Source: Bacteroidales bacterium
GTDB taxonomy: Bacteria > Bacteroidota > Bacteroidia > Bacteroidales > Marinilabiliaceae
Assembly: GCA_024401335.1 (NCBI GenBank)
Contig: JAKSLH010000006.1
Location: 62,001-126,000 of the forward strand
Reading direction: 5' to 3'
DNA: 64,000 nt
Shown piece by piece: positions 28,976 to 40,661 of this stretch (positions are counted from its first letter, which is position 1; every line of letters begins with the position of its first letter). The notes beneath the pieces were generated by a model, which worked only from the letters and a program-made list of their open reading frames with translations, did not search any database and was not told the origin of the DNA. The position numbers and the translations under genes are program-made.

Positions 28976-30766
28976 TTACATTCTTTCTGGCACTTCAATG
29001 CCGAGTACCCAGAGCGCGTTCTTGATAACCTGAGCTACGGTCTGGCATATCAGTAATCTGTTGCCACGCTTCTGTGCATCTTCCTCCTTGAGAATAGAGA
29101 AGTCATGATAGAACTGGTTGAACTCCTTAGCAAGATCGTAAGCGAAGTTGGCGATAAGTGCAGGACTATATACAGAACCTGCCTCTTCAACTACGATAGG
29201 GAACTGCTCAATGTGGCGGAGTATCTGTATCTCCTTAGCATCAAGAGCTCCAGCGTTGGCTGTTGTTGGTATTTCAAAGCCTGCGTCCTTTGCCTTGCGG
29301 AGCACTGACTGAATACGAGCGTATGCATACTGGACGAATGGACCTGTGTTGCCGTTGAAGTCAATAGATTCTTTAGGGTTGAATGTCATGGTCTTCTTAG
29401 GGTCAACCTTAAGTATGAAATACTTTAAGGCTCCAAGAGCCAAAATGCGGAATACATTTTCTGCCTCAGCAATGGTATATCCCTCGAGCTTGCCCTGCTC
29501 CTTGCTCATCTCACGAGCTGTGTCGATCATGTCCTGAACGAGGTCATCTGCGTCAACAACTGTTCCCTCACGGCTCTTCATCTTGCCTTCTGGGAGCTCA
29601 ACCATACCGTATGAGTAATGAACGAGCTCCTTGCCCCACTTGAAGCCGATGCGATCAAGAAGAATAGAGAGAACCTGGAAGTGATAGTTCTGCTCGTTGC
29701 CGACAACATAAATCATCTTGTCGATAGGGTAGTCACGGAAACGGAGCTTTGCTGTTCCGATATCCTGTGTCATATAAACACTTGTGCCGTCCTTTCTGAG
29801 AAGGATCTTCTTGTCAAGACCCTCGTTTGTGAGGTCTGCCCAAACGGAACCGTCGTCCTCACGATAGAATTTGCCTTCCTCAAGGCCTTTGAGCACAAGT
29901 TCCTTGCCCTCTTTGTATGTGTTGCTCTCGTAGTATATCTTGTCGAAATCTACACCGAGGAGCTTATATGTCTCATCAAAGCCTGCATAAACCCAAGAGT
30001 TCATCTTTTCCCACAAGTTGCGCACTTGAGGGTCTCCTGCCTCCCATTTTACGAGCATCTGGCGTGCTTCCTGCATGAGTATCGACTTCTCCTCTGCCTC
30101 TTCCTCGCTTAAGCCCTGTTCCTGGAGACGCTTGAGTTCTGCTTTGTATTCCTTGTCAAACTTTACGTAGTAGTCACCAACAAGGTGGTCGCCCTTCTGG
30201 TTGAGGCTCTTGGGTGTGCATCCTTCGCCCCACTTGAGCCATGCGAGCATTGACTTGCAGATGTGGATGCCTCGGTCGTTGACAATGTTGGTTTTTACAA
30301 CACGATTGCCATTTACAGAGATAAGGCGTGACAAAGAATAACCTAAAAGATTGTTACGGATATGTCCGAGGTGAAGAGGCTTGTTGGTGTTTGGTGAAGA
30401 ATACTCTATCATTACGAGTGGAGACTTCTCATCTGCCTTCTTGAAACCGTAATCCTGGTTAGCGGCAGCTTCATTGAGTATGTTGGCCCAATATGCCTTT
30501 GCAAGTGTGATATTGAGGAAGCCTTTTATTACCTCGAAAGATGATACTTCATCAACTGTGTCAACAAGTGCTTCTCCGATCTCCTTGCCAGTAACATCTG
30601 GAGCTTTCTTCGAAATCTTGAGCAATGGGAAAACTACTACTGTGTAATCTCCATTCTGATCCTTGCGAGTGACGTTGACCTGAATTGTCTTGGCGTCAAC
30701 TTTTGAGGCATAGAGTTTTTCGATAATATCAGCAACCGCCTGCTGAAGTTTCTGTTCTATATCCAT
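28976..30766 (-). CDS. argS: Arginyl-tRNA synthetase
   Basis: The 596-residue class I synthetase has the ArgRS-specific N-terminal domain (about 1-110), a HIGH-type motif 'HLGH' (132-135) and 'YVVGNEQNYHF'. The second signature is the diverged 'KMKSREG', as usual in ArgRS enzymes. The C-terminal DALR anticodon-binding domain covers about 470-596. It is a stand-alone gene with its own predicted promoter and terminator, divergent from the GH2 gene. Confidence 0.95.
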   Translation of the reverse strand: MDIEQKLQQAVADIIEKLYASKVDAKTIQVNVTRKDQNGDYTVVVFPLLKISKKAPDVTGKEIGEALVDTVDEVSSFEVIKGFLNITLAKAYWANILNEAAANQDYGFKKADEKSPLVMIEYSSPNTNKPLHLGHIRNNLLGYSLSRLISVNGNRVVKTNIVNDRGIHICKSMLAWLKWGEGCTPKSLNQKGDHLVGDYYVKFDKEYKAELKRLQEQGLSEEEAEEKSILMQEARQMLVKWEAGDPQVRNLWEKMNSWVYAGFDETYKLLGVDFDKIYYESNTYKEGKELVLKGLEEGKFYREDDGSVWADLTNEGLDKKILLRKDGTSVYMTQDIGTAKLRFRDYPIDKMIYVVGNEQNYHFQVLSILLDRIGFKWGKELVHYSYGMVELPEGKMKSREGTVVDADDLVQDMIDTAREMSKEQGKLEGYTIAEAENVFRILALGALKYFILKVDPKKTMTFNPKESIDFNGNTGPFVQYAYARIQSVLRKAKDAGFEIPTTANAGALDAKEIQILRHIEQFPIVVEEAGSVYSPALIANFAYDLAKEFNQFYHDFSILKEEDAQKRGNRLLICQTVAQVIKNALWVLGIEVPERM

Positions 30767-30812
30767 TTTAATTACGATTTGCTATTAATCAAGGCACATG
30801 ACGTCCCTTTTG

Positions 30813-30820
30813 CAAAGATA
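30813..30820 (-). promoter_or_regulatory. Predicted -7 box for argS
   Basis: TATCTTTG on the minus strand, a full TAnnTTTG match, is 47 nt before the argS ATG. No clear -33 element is seen. Confidence 0.5.
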
Positions 30821-30872
30821 GGCATTAATTGCGAATTATAGGTTTGAGCCACATGTTTTATCAATATTTTAC

Positions 30873-30880
30873 TATTTTTG
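30873..30880 (+). promoter_or_regulatory. Predicted -7 box for the GH2 beta-galactosidase
   Basis: TATTTTTG matches TAnnTTTG and lies 29 nt before the GH2 start codon. Confidence 0.45.
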
Positions 30881-30906
30881 CAAAAACCAAATAGAGAAAT
30901 ATTTAG

Positions 30907-34062
<3,156 letters not shown>

Positions 34063-34085
34063 ACTAGAATTTAAATGAAAGATAA

Positions 34086-34125
34086 ATCCCCGGGAACTTG
34101 ATTGCTCTCGGGGATCTCTTTTTAT
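34086..34125 (+). terminator. Terminator after GH2
   Basis: A 7-bp GC-rich stem (34086-34092 with 34109-34115) with a 16-nt loop is followed by CTCTTTTTATT. It sits between the convergent GH2 and GH27 genes. Confidence 0.65.
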
Positions 34126-34157
34126 TGCTATTGTGGTGTGTCCACCATCATGTCTAT

Positions 34158-35828
34158 CTAGTCTACTTTATGAAGTGTCATGCAGTCGATGCCTGGCATC
34201 ACATAGCGGTCATCATAGAGGCGAACAATGTTGTTGCCTGGCTTGAGCTCTATTGTAAGTGTAGTTTCGGTCTGGTCGGCATTATAGCGGATTCGGTTCC
34301 CAATGCCACCGTTAACAGACATAAAGAATTGGTACCCACCAGGATTGCTGTCCCATTCTTTTATCTGTATAGCATTTTCTGTAGGGGCGATCTTCATTGT
34401 TACCTCATATTTGCCTCCTTCTTTGCTATAGACATCAATCCATCGCAGATCGTTGCCTGGTGCATAACCGAGATTAGAAACCTTGGCACCACCATCACAC
34501 TTCTCGTCTTTCTCATAGAAGGCAGATCCTACAGCAATAGGGCTCTTCAGCTCCTGGTATTTGCTGAGGAATGCTGTCTCGGCCTCATATATTGAACGCT
34601 CGTTTCGCTGTGTTGCGGTTAACTTATATATGCGTGTGCCATGTGCTGGAACAGTGACTGCCAGAGCTTCTTCTGGCATGTCAACATCTCTGCGTTCATA
34701 GAGGTCGCGTGCTTTTACTGTTCCTTCGAGGTCAACATCAGAATATCGCAATGATAGATTCTGCTCTTCATCAGATGAGTTGTAGAGGGCCACGGCACGT
34801 GTCAGTCCGTATCTTGTCTCGACATCCTTTACAAAGGCGTATGCTCCGTTGCCATAGTTCTTGACTACATAGGCTTGTAATCCTAGTGTGTCCTGGTTGA
34901 GTGCAATGAGTTCTGGATTTGTGATGAGTTCTATTGTCTCTGGCTTCAATGTTCGCATGTCGCAGCCTATGAGCAGAGGTGACGACAGAATACACCACAT
35001 TCCGAAATGTGTCTTGTCTTCTTCGGCCGAGAGTGTACGTCCTACTTCAAGCATGTCCATGTCGTTGTAATGTCCGCGTGAGGCATAGGCTGAGAGATAG
35101 AGGCTCTGGTCTATGATGCCACGGATAGAGGGCCATGAACAGTTGATATCTACCGACATACGCCATGATGTCGCTACATCGCTGACCCATGTGCCTGGGT
35201 AGTCCCAGCGACATACGTTGAGGCGAAGTCCCTTGATGCCTGTGTTTTTCATGGCTTGGCTGATCTCGGTGAAGCGTTCTTTCTCATCAAGACCATAGCT
35301 ATAGAAGTTCTGCCATGTTGTCCCTCCACAGTAATCGACTTTTATGAAGTCAAAGCCCATCTCCTTGAAGAACATGTCGCAGTCTTGCTGGTCATGGCCA
35401 TATAGTCCAACATAGTCGGCGATGCTGTCTTTACCCCAATAGTTGCCGCATGTGTTTGTTCCTGCATCACTGTAGATGCCGGCTTTGAGACCAAGTGAAT
35501 GAATATGGTCAACTACATATTGCATGCCGTTAGGGAATCTCTTAGGATGTATCAGAAGGCGTCCTGTCTGTGGATCTCGGCCACCGAAGTAGCCGTCATC
35601 TATATTGATGTATCTGTAACCCGCCTCATCGAGTCCTTTTTCAACTAGGGCGTCTGCCTGTCGCATGATGATGTCCTCGTTGATGTCAATGCCGAAGGTG
35701 TTGTATGAGCTCCAGCCCATGGTTGGTGTCTCATATTCGGCTTCGATTTGTTGTGTTTGTTGTGTGGCGCATCCGCAACATAAAGTCAATGCTGCGATTG
35801 CTACATTGATGCTTGTTCTCATGATCAT
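34158..35828 (-). CDS. GH27 alpha-galactosidase with C-terminal carbohydrate-binding module
   Basis: The 556-residue product starts with a hydrophobic signal ending in a Cys-rich stretch ('LTLCCGCA'), probably a lipoprotein signal with an imperfect lipobox. The GH27 barrel (about 35-300) has nucleophile Asp165 ('KVDYCGG') and acid/base Asp227 ('WRMSVDI'), spaced from the Arg as in human alpha-galactosidase A. A beta-sandwich domain follows, then a CBM35/CBM6-like module (about 415-556, from 'IYEAETAF'). It removes alpha-galactose from galactomannan or raffinose-type sugars. It starts 31 nt after the MBL hydrolase, so the two are co-transcribed. Confidence 0.85.
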   Translation of the reverse strand: MIMRTSINVAIAALTLCCGCATQQTQQIEAEYETPTMGWSSYNTFGIDINEDIIMRQADALVEKGLDEAGYRYINIDDGYFGGRDPQTGRLLIHPKRFPNGMQYVVDHIHSLGLKAGIYSDAGTNTCGNYWGKDSIADYVGLYGHDQQDCDMFFKEMGFDFIKVDYCGGTTWQNFYSYGLDEKERFTEISQAMKNTGIKGLRLNVCRWDYPGTWVSDVATSWRMSVDINCSWPSIRGIIDQSLYLSAYASRGHYNDMDMLEVGRTLSAEEDKTHFGMWCILSSPLLIGCDMRTLKPETIELITNPELIALNQDTLGLQAYVVKNYGNGAYAFVKDVETRYGLTRAVALYNSSDEEQNLSLRYSDVDLEGTVKARDLYERRDVDMPEEALAVTVPAHGTRIYKLTATQRNERSIYEAETAFLSKYQELKSPIAVGSAFYEKDEKCDGGAKVSNLGYAPGNDLRWIDVYSKEGGKYEVTMKIAPTENAIQIKEWDSNPGGYQFFMSVNGGIGNRIRYNADQTETTLTIELKPGNNIVRLYDDRYVMPGIDCMTLHKVD

Positions 35829-35859
35829 ATTATTTCAAGTATTTGTTCAGCATGTATCT

Positions 35860-36672
35860 TTATCTCTTTTGTTCCTCACCATAGTTAATCTTTACTCCAA
35901 ACATGTCAACTACGTTAGGCAGATTCTTGTTCGTGCCTTCTGTTGGTTGCATTGTCCCGTCAAGAATGCCTTCACATATCTTTGCGACGTCATTGACGCG
36001 TGTTGGTGTCTCTAGGTTGTTACCCCAATAGTGGCCAGGGTAGAAGTGGTGTATGTCATATTTGTTGATAAAGCGTGTCAAGCGGTTGCATGATGCTATC
36101 TCTGTGCTGAGGTTTGTAAATACAAGCAGATTGCCTGAGCCGAATGCATCACCACTGAAGCCATAATGGGCTTCTTTATCTATGAATGTTGTGGAACCGG
36201 GTGTGTGGCCTGGTGTGAATACAACCTCTATCTCACGTCCTCCAAGGTCAAAGATCTGTCCGTCGGTGAGATATCGCTTTACGCCTTTGTAGTCTTTCAT
36301 GAAGATGGGTGCATTGACCTCGTCTGCGGCATTGATCCATATAGTGTCCCACTCGTTGACTGACGCACCTGTATGGTCTGGGTGTACGTGTGTGGCGATG
36401 AGTGTGACGGGTTTCTTCACTATCTCTTCTACAATCTTTTTCAACCCAGGTATATATGTTCCTGCATCTAGAAGGATTGCCGACTTCTCGCCTTCTATCA
36501 GATAGATTGATTCATTAAACATCAGGTGGCCGTTGCCATGCCATGTGTGTTGGTCTATCTGACGTATCTCTACATTGCTGTCTTTGAAAACAGTTGGCTC
36601 CTTGAAGTTGCTTTGTGCACATGCAGATAATGTCATCAGTATCGTCGCTGCGGAATAGATTAGTTTATTCAT
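35860..36672 (-). CDS. MBL-fold metallo-hydrolase lipoprotein
   Basis: The start at 36672 ('MNKLIYSAA') gives 270 residues and a lipoprotein signal ('TLSACAQ'); the longer frame runs through the upstream mini-gene region and is rejected. The metal motif HxHxDH is complete at H95, H97, D99 and H100 ('HVHPDH'), with 'FTPGHTPGST' and 'GHYWGN' supplying further ligands. The fold covers beta-lactamases, glyoxalase II and lactonases, so the substrate cannot be read from sequence. It lies 25 nt after the Cys-rich mini-gene and 31 nt before GH27, an unusual envelope partner for an alpha-galactosidase. Confidence 0.8.
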   Translation of the reverse strand: MNKLIYSAATILMTLSACAQSNFKEPTVFKDSNVEIRQIDQHTWHGNGHLMFNESIYLIEGEKSAILLDAGTYIPGLKKIVEEIVKKPVTLIATHVHPDHTGASVNEWDTIWINAADEVNAPIFMKDYKGVKRYLTDGQIFDLGGREIEVVFTPGHTPGSTTFIDKEAHYGFSGDAFGSGNLLVFTNLSTEIASCNRLTRFINKYDIHHFYPGHYWGNNLETPTRVNDVAKICEGILDGTMQPTEGTNKNLPNVVDMFGVKINYGEEQKR

Positions 36673-36697
36673 GTCTTGAAATTTTATGTTCTGGTGT

Positions 36698-36862
36698 TTA
36701 TAGTCCTCTGAGGCAGTTTGGCAGATTTCCGTGCTCGCGATGATGGGCAACGCATGCGCAGCATTTGCCATGTCGAGGACAATCTTTTGGACATGGGCAA
36801 CTGATGTTGCTGTTGTGAGGACATACCTCTCGTTTGATTTCGTTTTCGTTAGTGTTGTTCAT
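36698..36862 (-). CDS. Cys-rich 54-residue protein (DUF6485-like)
   Basis: An ATG at 36862 opens a 54-codon frame ending in TAA at 36698. The product has eight Cys in 37 residues with a knuckle-like core ('CPCPKDCPRHGKCCACV'), then 'HHREHGNLPNC'. This spacing resembles the small DUF6485 family, which I recall as Cys-rich and uncharacterised; metal binding is likely but inferred. It sits between a well-formed promoter (36891-36920) and the MBL hydrolase gene, on the same strand. It therefore appears to be the first gene of the mini-gene/MBL/GH27 operon. Confidence 0.65.
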   Translation of the reverse strand: MNNTNENEIKREVCPHNSNISCPCPKDCPRHGKCCACVAHHREHGNLPNCLRGL

Positions 36863-36890
36863 ATCATATAGTTGTTAATGACTACTACCG

Positions 36891-36920
36891 CAAAGTTATG
36901 TATATTGACGAAAAGTGCAA
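36891..36920 (-). promoter_or_regulatory. Predicted promoter of the mini-gene/MBL/GH27 operon
   Basis: On the minus strand: TTG (36920-36918), a 19-nt spacer and TAACTTTG (36898-36891). It lies 28 nt before the mini-gene ATG, supporting that gene. Confidence 0.55.
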
Positions 36921-36946
36921 GTGTGATAACGACTTTCGATGTGTAG

Positions 36947-36982
36947 AAAAAACGAAAAAGGGAGAGCGTTTGCCCTCCCTTT
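36947..36982 (-). terminator. Terminator of the GH10 gene
   Basis: An 8-bp stem (36957-36964 with 36975-36982) is followed on the minus strand by TTCGTTTTTT. It is 22 nt past the GH10 stop. Confidence 0.75.
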
Positions 36983-37003
36983 GTCATGTTTGCATTATGA
37001 TGC

Positions 37004-39709
37004 TTAGATTGTCATCTTTATAGCCTTGCCTGTAGTCTCGTTCTTGATGATAAACAGTCCCTTCTTGCCTGCTATGGCACGAACTTTCTGCTTGATTTCA
37101 TCGATGCCAGATGCCTCGACTTTGCCTACGAGTACACCTGTGAGAGTATAGACTTCATAAACGCCTTCTGTTACGTAAAGGATATCCTTTATTCCATCAC
37201 CGTTGTCACTAAGTATCTTGATGTTGTCGATATTACAGTATGGACCGTTTATGGTGACACGAAGAGTCTGTTCGCCTGCTTCAAGATTTACTTTTAGTTT
37301 ACCCTTGACGGCTGCGTAGCTGTCCCAGCTGCCGTTGTTTGGCACATTGATCTTGTCCGTAAGGTCAATGATCTTGCCGTCTTTTACAAGAGATATTGTG
37401 AATCCTGAGTTGTCTGCACCTGAGGCTACCATTGCTGAATAATAGTATTCTCCTGCTTCTGCCACATTGACGGTGTATTCTGTCCATTCTCCAGCTGCAG
37501 TGTAACCAAGGGCATGACCACCAACGCATTGAACGATGTCAACACCTTCGTTGTCGCTGCGGTATTTGGCGTTGCCTTCGTCAGTGCTGTCGGAGTCGTG
37601 GAATGACAATCCTTCACCTCCCTTGTCGAAGTTCTCTGCCTCAATGGTACCAGGTATAGCGATGACGCTCTTGAATGGCTCACGTTTCTTGCTGACAACG
37701 ATGTTCTGCTGTGCTACAACCGACAAGTTGCCGTTGGCATCTGTCGCTACCGCTGTTATCTCAAGCGTGCCGTCTGTTGTAGGTGTGTATTCCACTTCGT
37801 ATGGAGCTGCTGTTATGGTCTTTTGAGCTACTCCATTGGCGTAGATTGTCACATCCTTGATGTTTGCCGATTCGCATGTCGCCTCTGCTGTGATTGTTAT
37901 CGCTGTGCCAACAGTGGCCTTTTCTGTGTCGGCTTCTACGCTTATCTTGATGTCTTCGTTGACGTCGATATGCGTCATTGTGAAATTGTCAATGTTGCAG
38001 ACATAGCTGTCGCCCTTGCCGATGGTGAGACGTATGCGCTGAACACCCTCTTCAAGTTTAATAGCCGAGCGGACATGGATGGTAGTATAGTCGTTCCATC
38101 CGTGGTTAGGCACTACAATGTCCTCTGCAATGCTGGTCAGTCCTTCTGCACCGCTGAGGTCTAGGCTGAATGTCGAGTTGTCTGTGTTTGACGAAGCAAT
38201 GATGTCGATGTCATAATATCCTGCCTCTTTCACGTCGATGGTATATTCTGTCCATTCGCCTGTCAGTGTATATCCGAGAACATAGCCGCCATTGCCCTTT
38301 TCGATATCTACACCGCCATCTTCACGATAATCCTTGCCTGTTCCCTCTTTTGTCTTGTTAGAGTCGTGGAAGGCTGAACCATCACCTCCTTCGTCAAAGT
38401 TCTCTGCCTCTATGATGCCCGGAGCTACAGCCATATCACCATTAAATGGTCTTCTTGGTGGGTTGACGTTGACACCCGACATACGGGTGTATGTGGTGCC
38501 GTCGGTTGCATAAACGATAGCCTTCAGATTAACATATCCTGCCTTGTCTGGAGTGTAGTCGAATACGTATGGAGCAGCTGTCATTGTGCTTGCCAACTCG
38601 TCGTTGATATATAGCTCAACTTTGTTGACTGTCTTTGTGCGCATACGTACATTGACTGTCAGAGGCGACTCTTCATCTTTTGTGAGATAGAGCGATTTTG
38701 GCTTGATATAGATTGATGCCTCTTTCTTCATGCCTGGGAATGGACTCTTGGCTGTCTTGGCCTTGTCTGTTGCCATATACTCTCTGAGCCATGTCATGGC
38801 AGGACGGTCCTTGCTGTTTTTTATGATGCCGGAATTGCCGTCTGTTGTCCATGTCGCACCATAGATATAACCCCATAGAGTGACACCGGCAACATAGTCC
38901 TGCTCCCACATATACGCTATCTGGTCTTTATATTGCTTCTCCTGCTTTGAGTCATCTGAAGTGCCTATGTCATATTCTGTGCTGTACATAGGTATCTGAA
39001 GCTCGCCCTGTATCTCTTCCATGGCGGCCTTGAACGTGGTGAAGTCTATGTCGGTAAGGTCATGCGACTGGCATCCGTATGCGTCGATAGGAGCACCTGC
39101 ATCGCGAAGTGTCTTCACAAGGTCGATGAATTCAACTTTCTGCCACTGGAATGTGTTATAGTCGTTGTAGATGAGTATGGCGTTTGGCCAACGTTCCTCT
39201 GCCATCTCAAAGGCTTTGATGATCCAGTCATAACCTGTTGTTCCATCACCACCCAATGCGTTCTTGAATGGAGCAGGAGCGTGACCGACTATCGCTTCGT
39301 TGACAACGTCAATCATCTCAAGATCTGGATATCTCTCTTTGATGGCGTCCATCCATTCCACAATCTCTTCATACTGCTCTTCTGTAGATAGTCCATCCAT
39401 CCATGTAGGATACTGTGAACCCCAGACTAGAGTGTGGAACTTGAATGGAAAGTTGTTGTCCTTTGCATAGTTGTATGCATTGTCACAACCGCCCCACGAA
39501 TAGTTGTCTCTGCTGCCTTCGATAGACGCCCACTTCGATTCGTTTTCTGGAGTGATCTGATTCCACAACGATGAGAATTCATAGCCAGTGCCGTTCACTT
39601 GACCACGCGTTGTGATGTTACCTAGGAATTTGTCAGGATTGGTAGATAATTGCGCGCATACACTACCTGACATAGCCAAGCACGCCGTCAATAACAATAA
39701 GGGTTTCAT
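37004..39709 (-). CDS. Modular exported GH10 xylanase with two CBM6-like modules and T9SS signal
   Basis: The start at 39709 ('MKPLLLLTA') gives 901 residues with a Sec signal ending 'SVCAQ'. Order: GH10 barrel (about 20-335) with acid/base Glu138 ('DVVNEAI') and nucleophile Glu245 ('YSTEYDIG'); Ig-like (345-425); CBM6-like (about 428-555, 'GIIEAENFDEGG'); Ig-like (575-670); and a second CBM6-like module (675-810, 'GTIEAENFDKGG'). A C-terminal segment with T9SS features ('VYTLTGVLVGK', 'GLFIIKN') ends the protein. The two Ig-CBM units are clearly duplicates. It should cut internal beta-1,4-xylan bonds while bound to xylan, secreted or surface attached. Confidence 0.87.
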   Translation of the reverse strand: MKPLLLLTACLAMSGSVCAQLSTNPDKFLGNITTRGQVNGTGYEFSSLWNQITPENESKWASIEGSRDNYSWGGCDNAYNYAKDNNFPFKFHTLVWGSQYPTWMDGLSTEEQYEEIVEWMDAIKERYPDLEMIDVVNEAIVGHAPAPFKNALGGDGTTGYDWIIKAFEMAEERWPNAILIYNDYNTFQWQKVEFIDLVKTLRDAGAPIDAYGCQSHDLTDIDFTTFKAAMEEIQGELQIPMYSTEYDIGTSDDSKQEKQYKDQIAYMWEQDYVAGVTLWGYIYGATWTTDGNSGIIKNSKDRPAMTWLREYMATDKAKTAKSPFPGMKKEASIYIKPKSLYLTKDEESPLTVNVRMRTKTVNKVELYINDELASTMTAAPYVFDYTPDKAGYVNLKAIVYATDGTTYTRMSGVNVNPPRRPFNGDMAVAPGIIEAENFDEGGDGSAFHDSNKTKEGTGKDYREDGGVDIEKGNGGYVLGYTLTGEWTEYTIDVKEAGYYDIDIIASSNTDNSTFSLDLSGAEGLTSIAEDIVVPNHGWNDYTTIHVRSAIKLEEGVQRIRLTIGKGDSYVCNIDNFTMTHIDVNEDIKISVEADTEKATVGTAITITAEATCESANIKDVTIYANGVAQKTITAAPYEVEYTPTTDGTLEITAVATDANGNLSVVAQQNIVVSKKREPFKSVIAIPGTIEAENFDKGGEGLSFHDSDSTDEGNAKYRSDNEGVDIVQCVGGHALGYTAAGEWTEYTVNVAEAGEYYYSAMVASGADNSGFTISLVKDGKIIDLTDKINVPNNGSWDSYAAVKGKLKVNLEAGEQTLRVTINGPYCNIDNIKILSDNGDGIKDILYVTEGVYEVYTLTGVLVGKVEASGIDEIKQKVRAIAGKKGLFIIKNETTGKAIKMTI

Positions 39710-39774
39710 TTTAATTATTTCTGTCTGGATAAATCGATTGGTCAACTTATCCGTTGGTTTTCATGTTCACGCTG

Positions 39775-39782
39775 CAAATATA
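39775..39782 (-). promoter_or_regulatory. Predicted -7 box for GH10
   Basis: TATATTTG on the minus strand matches TAnnTTTG, 66 nt before the GH10 ATG. Confidence 0.45.
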
Positions 39783-39829
39783 ATAACTTCTTTTAAGAAA
39801 ATTGTGTCCTAATGTTACAATATGCTAAT

Positions 39830-40519
39830 TCATTTGTTCCCTTCTTTCACATAATCGACGGCTCTGTTGATAAAGTCATTGAATGCCTTGGTGGTCTGGA
39901 AGATTTTTGCGACACGTTGGGCAAGGTTGGGCTCCATGATGAATTGGTCGTCAACATTGGCGGTAAGACAGTAGCTCTTCAGACGCATCCAGTCTGCATA
40001 TGGCGCATCGGCATCATATTCACGTGGCACTTTCTTTAGAGCTCCTTCCATATCAATATGAAAACGTCTGTCTGCGACGTTGATGACGTCTTTCTTGAAG
40101 TCGTCCCAGCCATAGCTTATGTCTTCACGGAGCACTTTTATTGCTTCTGTGTCATAACAATAGTTGCCAGAGGCCAGCATGTGGGCATCTGGGTAGCTGT
40201 CTGTGTCGCCTGTGCCAACATGGAAATAATATCCGGCGTGCATCGACTTCTTGCCGCCAGGTGCCAGGAATACTCCGAAATGGGTCTTGTATGGTGTCTT
40301 GTCGTTGCTGAAGCGTGTGTCGCGATATATCCTGTATGTGCAGTCTTTGAGCGTGAGATGTGCTACGTCATTGTCAAATGTGCCTATCTCTTTAATCAGT
40401 TCATTGCAGAATGAGTTCCATCTGTCCTGAACTTGTCGGTAACGCTCTTTGTTGTCGTTGAACCATTCTCTATTGTTGTTTTGCTTGAGGTCGTGTAGGA
40501 AGTTTAGTATGTCTTTCAT
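39830..40519 (-). CDS. DUF2461 domain protein
   Basis: The ATG at 40519 gives 229 residues; the frame's upstream TTG is not needed. Conserved DUF2461 blocks are present: 'NNNREWFNDNKERY', 'YRIYRDTRFSNDKTPYKTHFG' and 'GYYFHVG'. No signal peptide is seen, so it is probably cytoplasmic. The family function is unknown. A promoter with correct spacing lies just upstream, and it ends before the GH10 promoter, so it is probably transcribed alone. Confidence 0.8.
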   Translation of the reverse strand: MKDILNFLHDLKQNNNREWFNDNKERYRQVQDRWNSFCNELIKEIGTFDNDVAHLTLKDCTYRIYRDTRFSNDKTPYKTHFGVFLAPGGKKSMHAGYYFHVGTGDTDSYPDAHMLASGNYCYDTEAIKVLREDISYGWDDFKKDVINVADRRFHIDMEGALKKVPREYDADAPYADWMRLKSYCLTANVDDQFIMEPNLAQRVAKIFQTTKAFNDFINRAVDYVKEGNK

Positions 40520-40546
40520 GGCCAAGATTTCATTTTTTGTTTGTTA

Positions 40547-40576
40547 CAAAGTTATTTGTTTATTGAGTATTTGCAA
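40547..40576 (-). promoter_or_regulatory. Predicted promoter of the DUF2461 gene
   Basis: On the minus strand: TTG (40576-40574), a 19-nt spacer and TAACTTTG (40554-40547), 27 nt before the ATG. Confidence 0.5.
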
Positions 40577-40661
40577 TAGAAGGGCTAATGAGACTTTGAT
40601 TATTGAATGCTATTTCATACATTTACTTCTACTAAATATGAATACAATAAATATCATTCCT

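Noticed and set aside
36673-36771. N-terminal extension of the MBL hydrolase
   Set aside because: It overlaps the Cys-rich mini-gene in another frame and would hide the lipoprotein signal.
40449-40661. N-terminal extension of the carboxylesterase
   Set aside because: The ATG at 40662 begins a clean signal peptide; the upstream part overlaps the divergent DUF2461 gene and its promoter.
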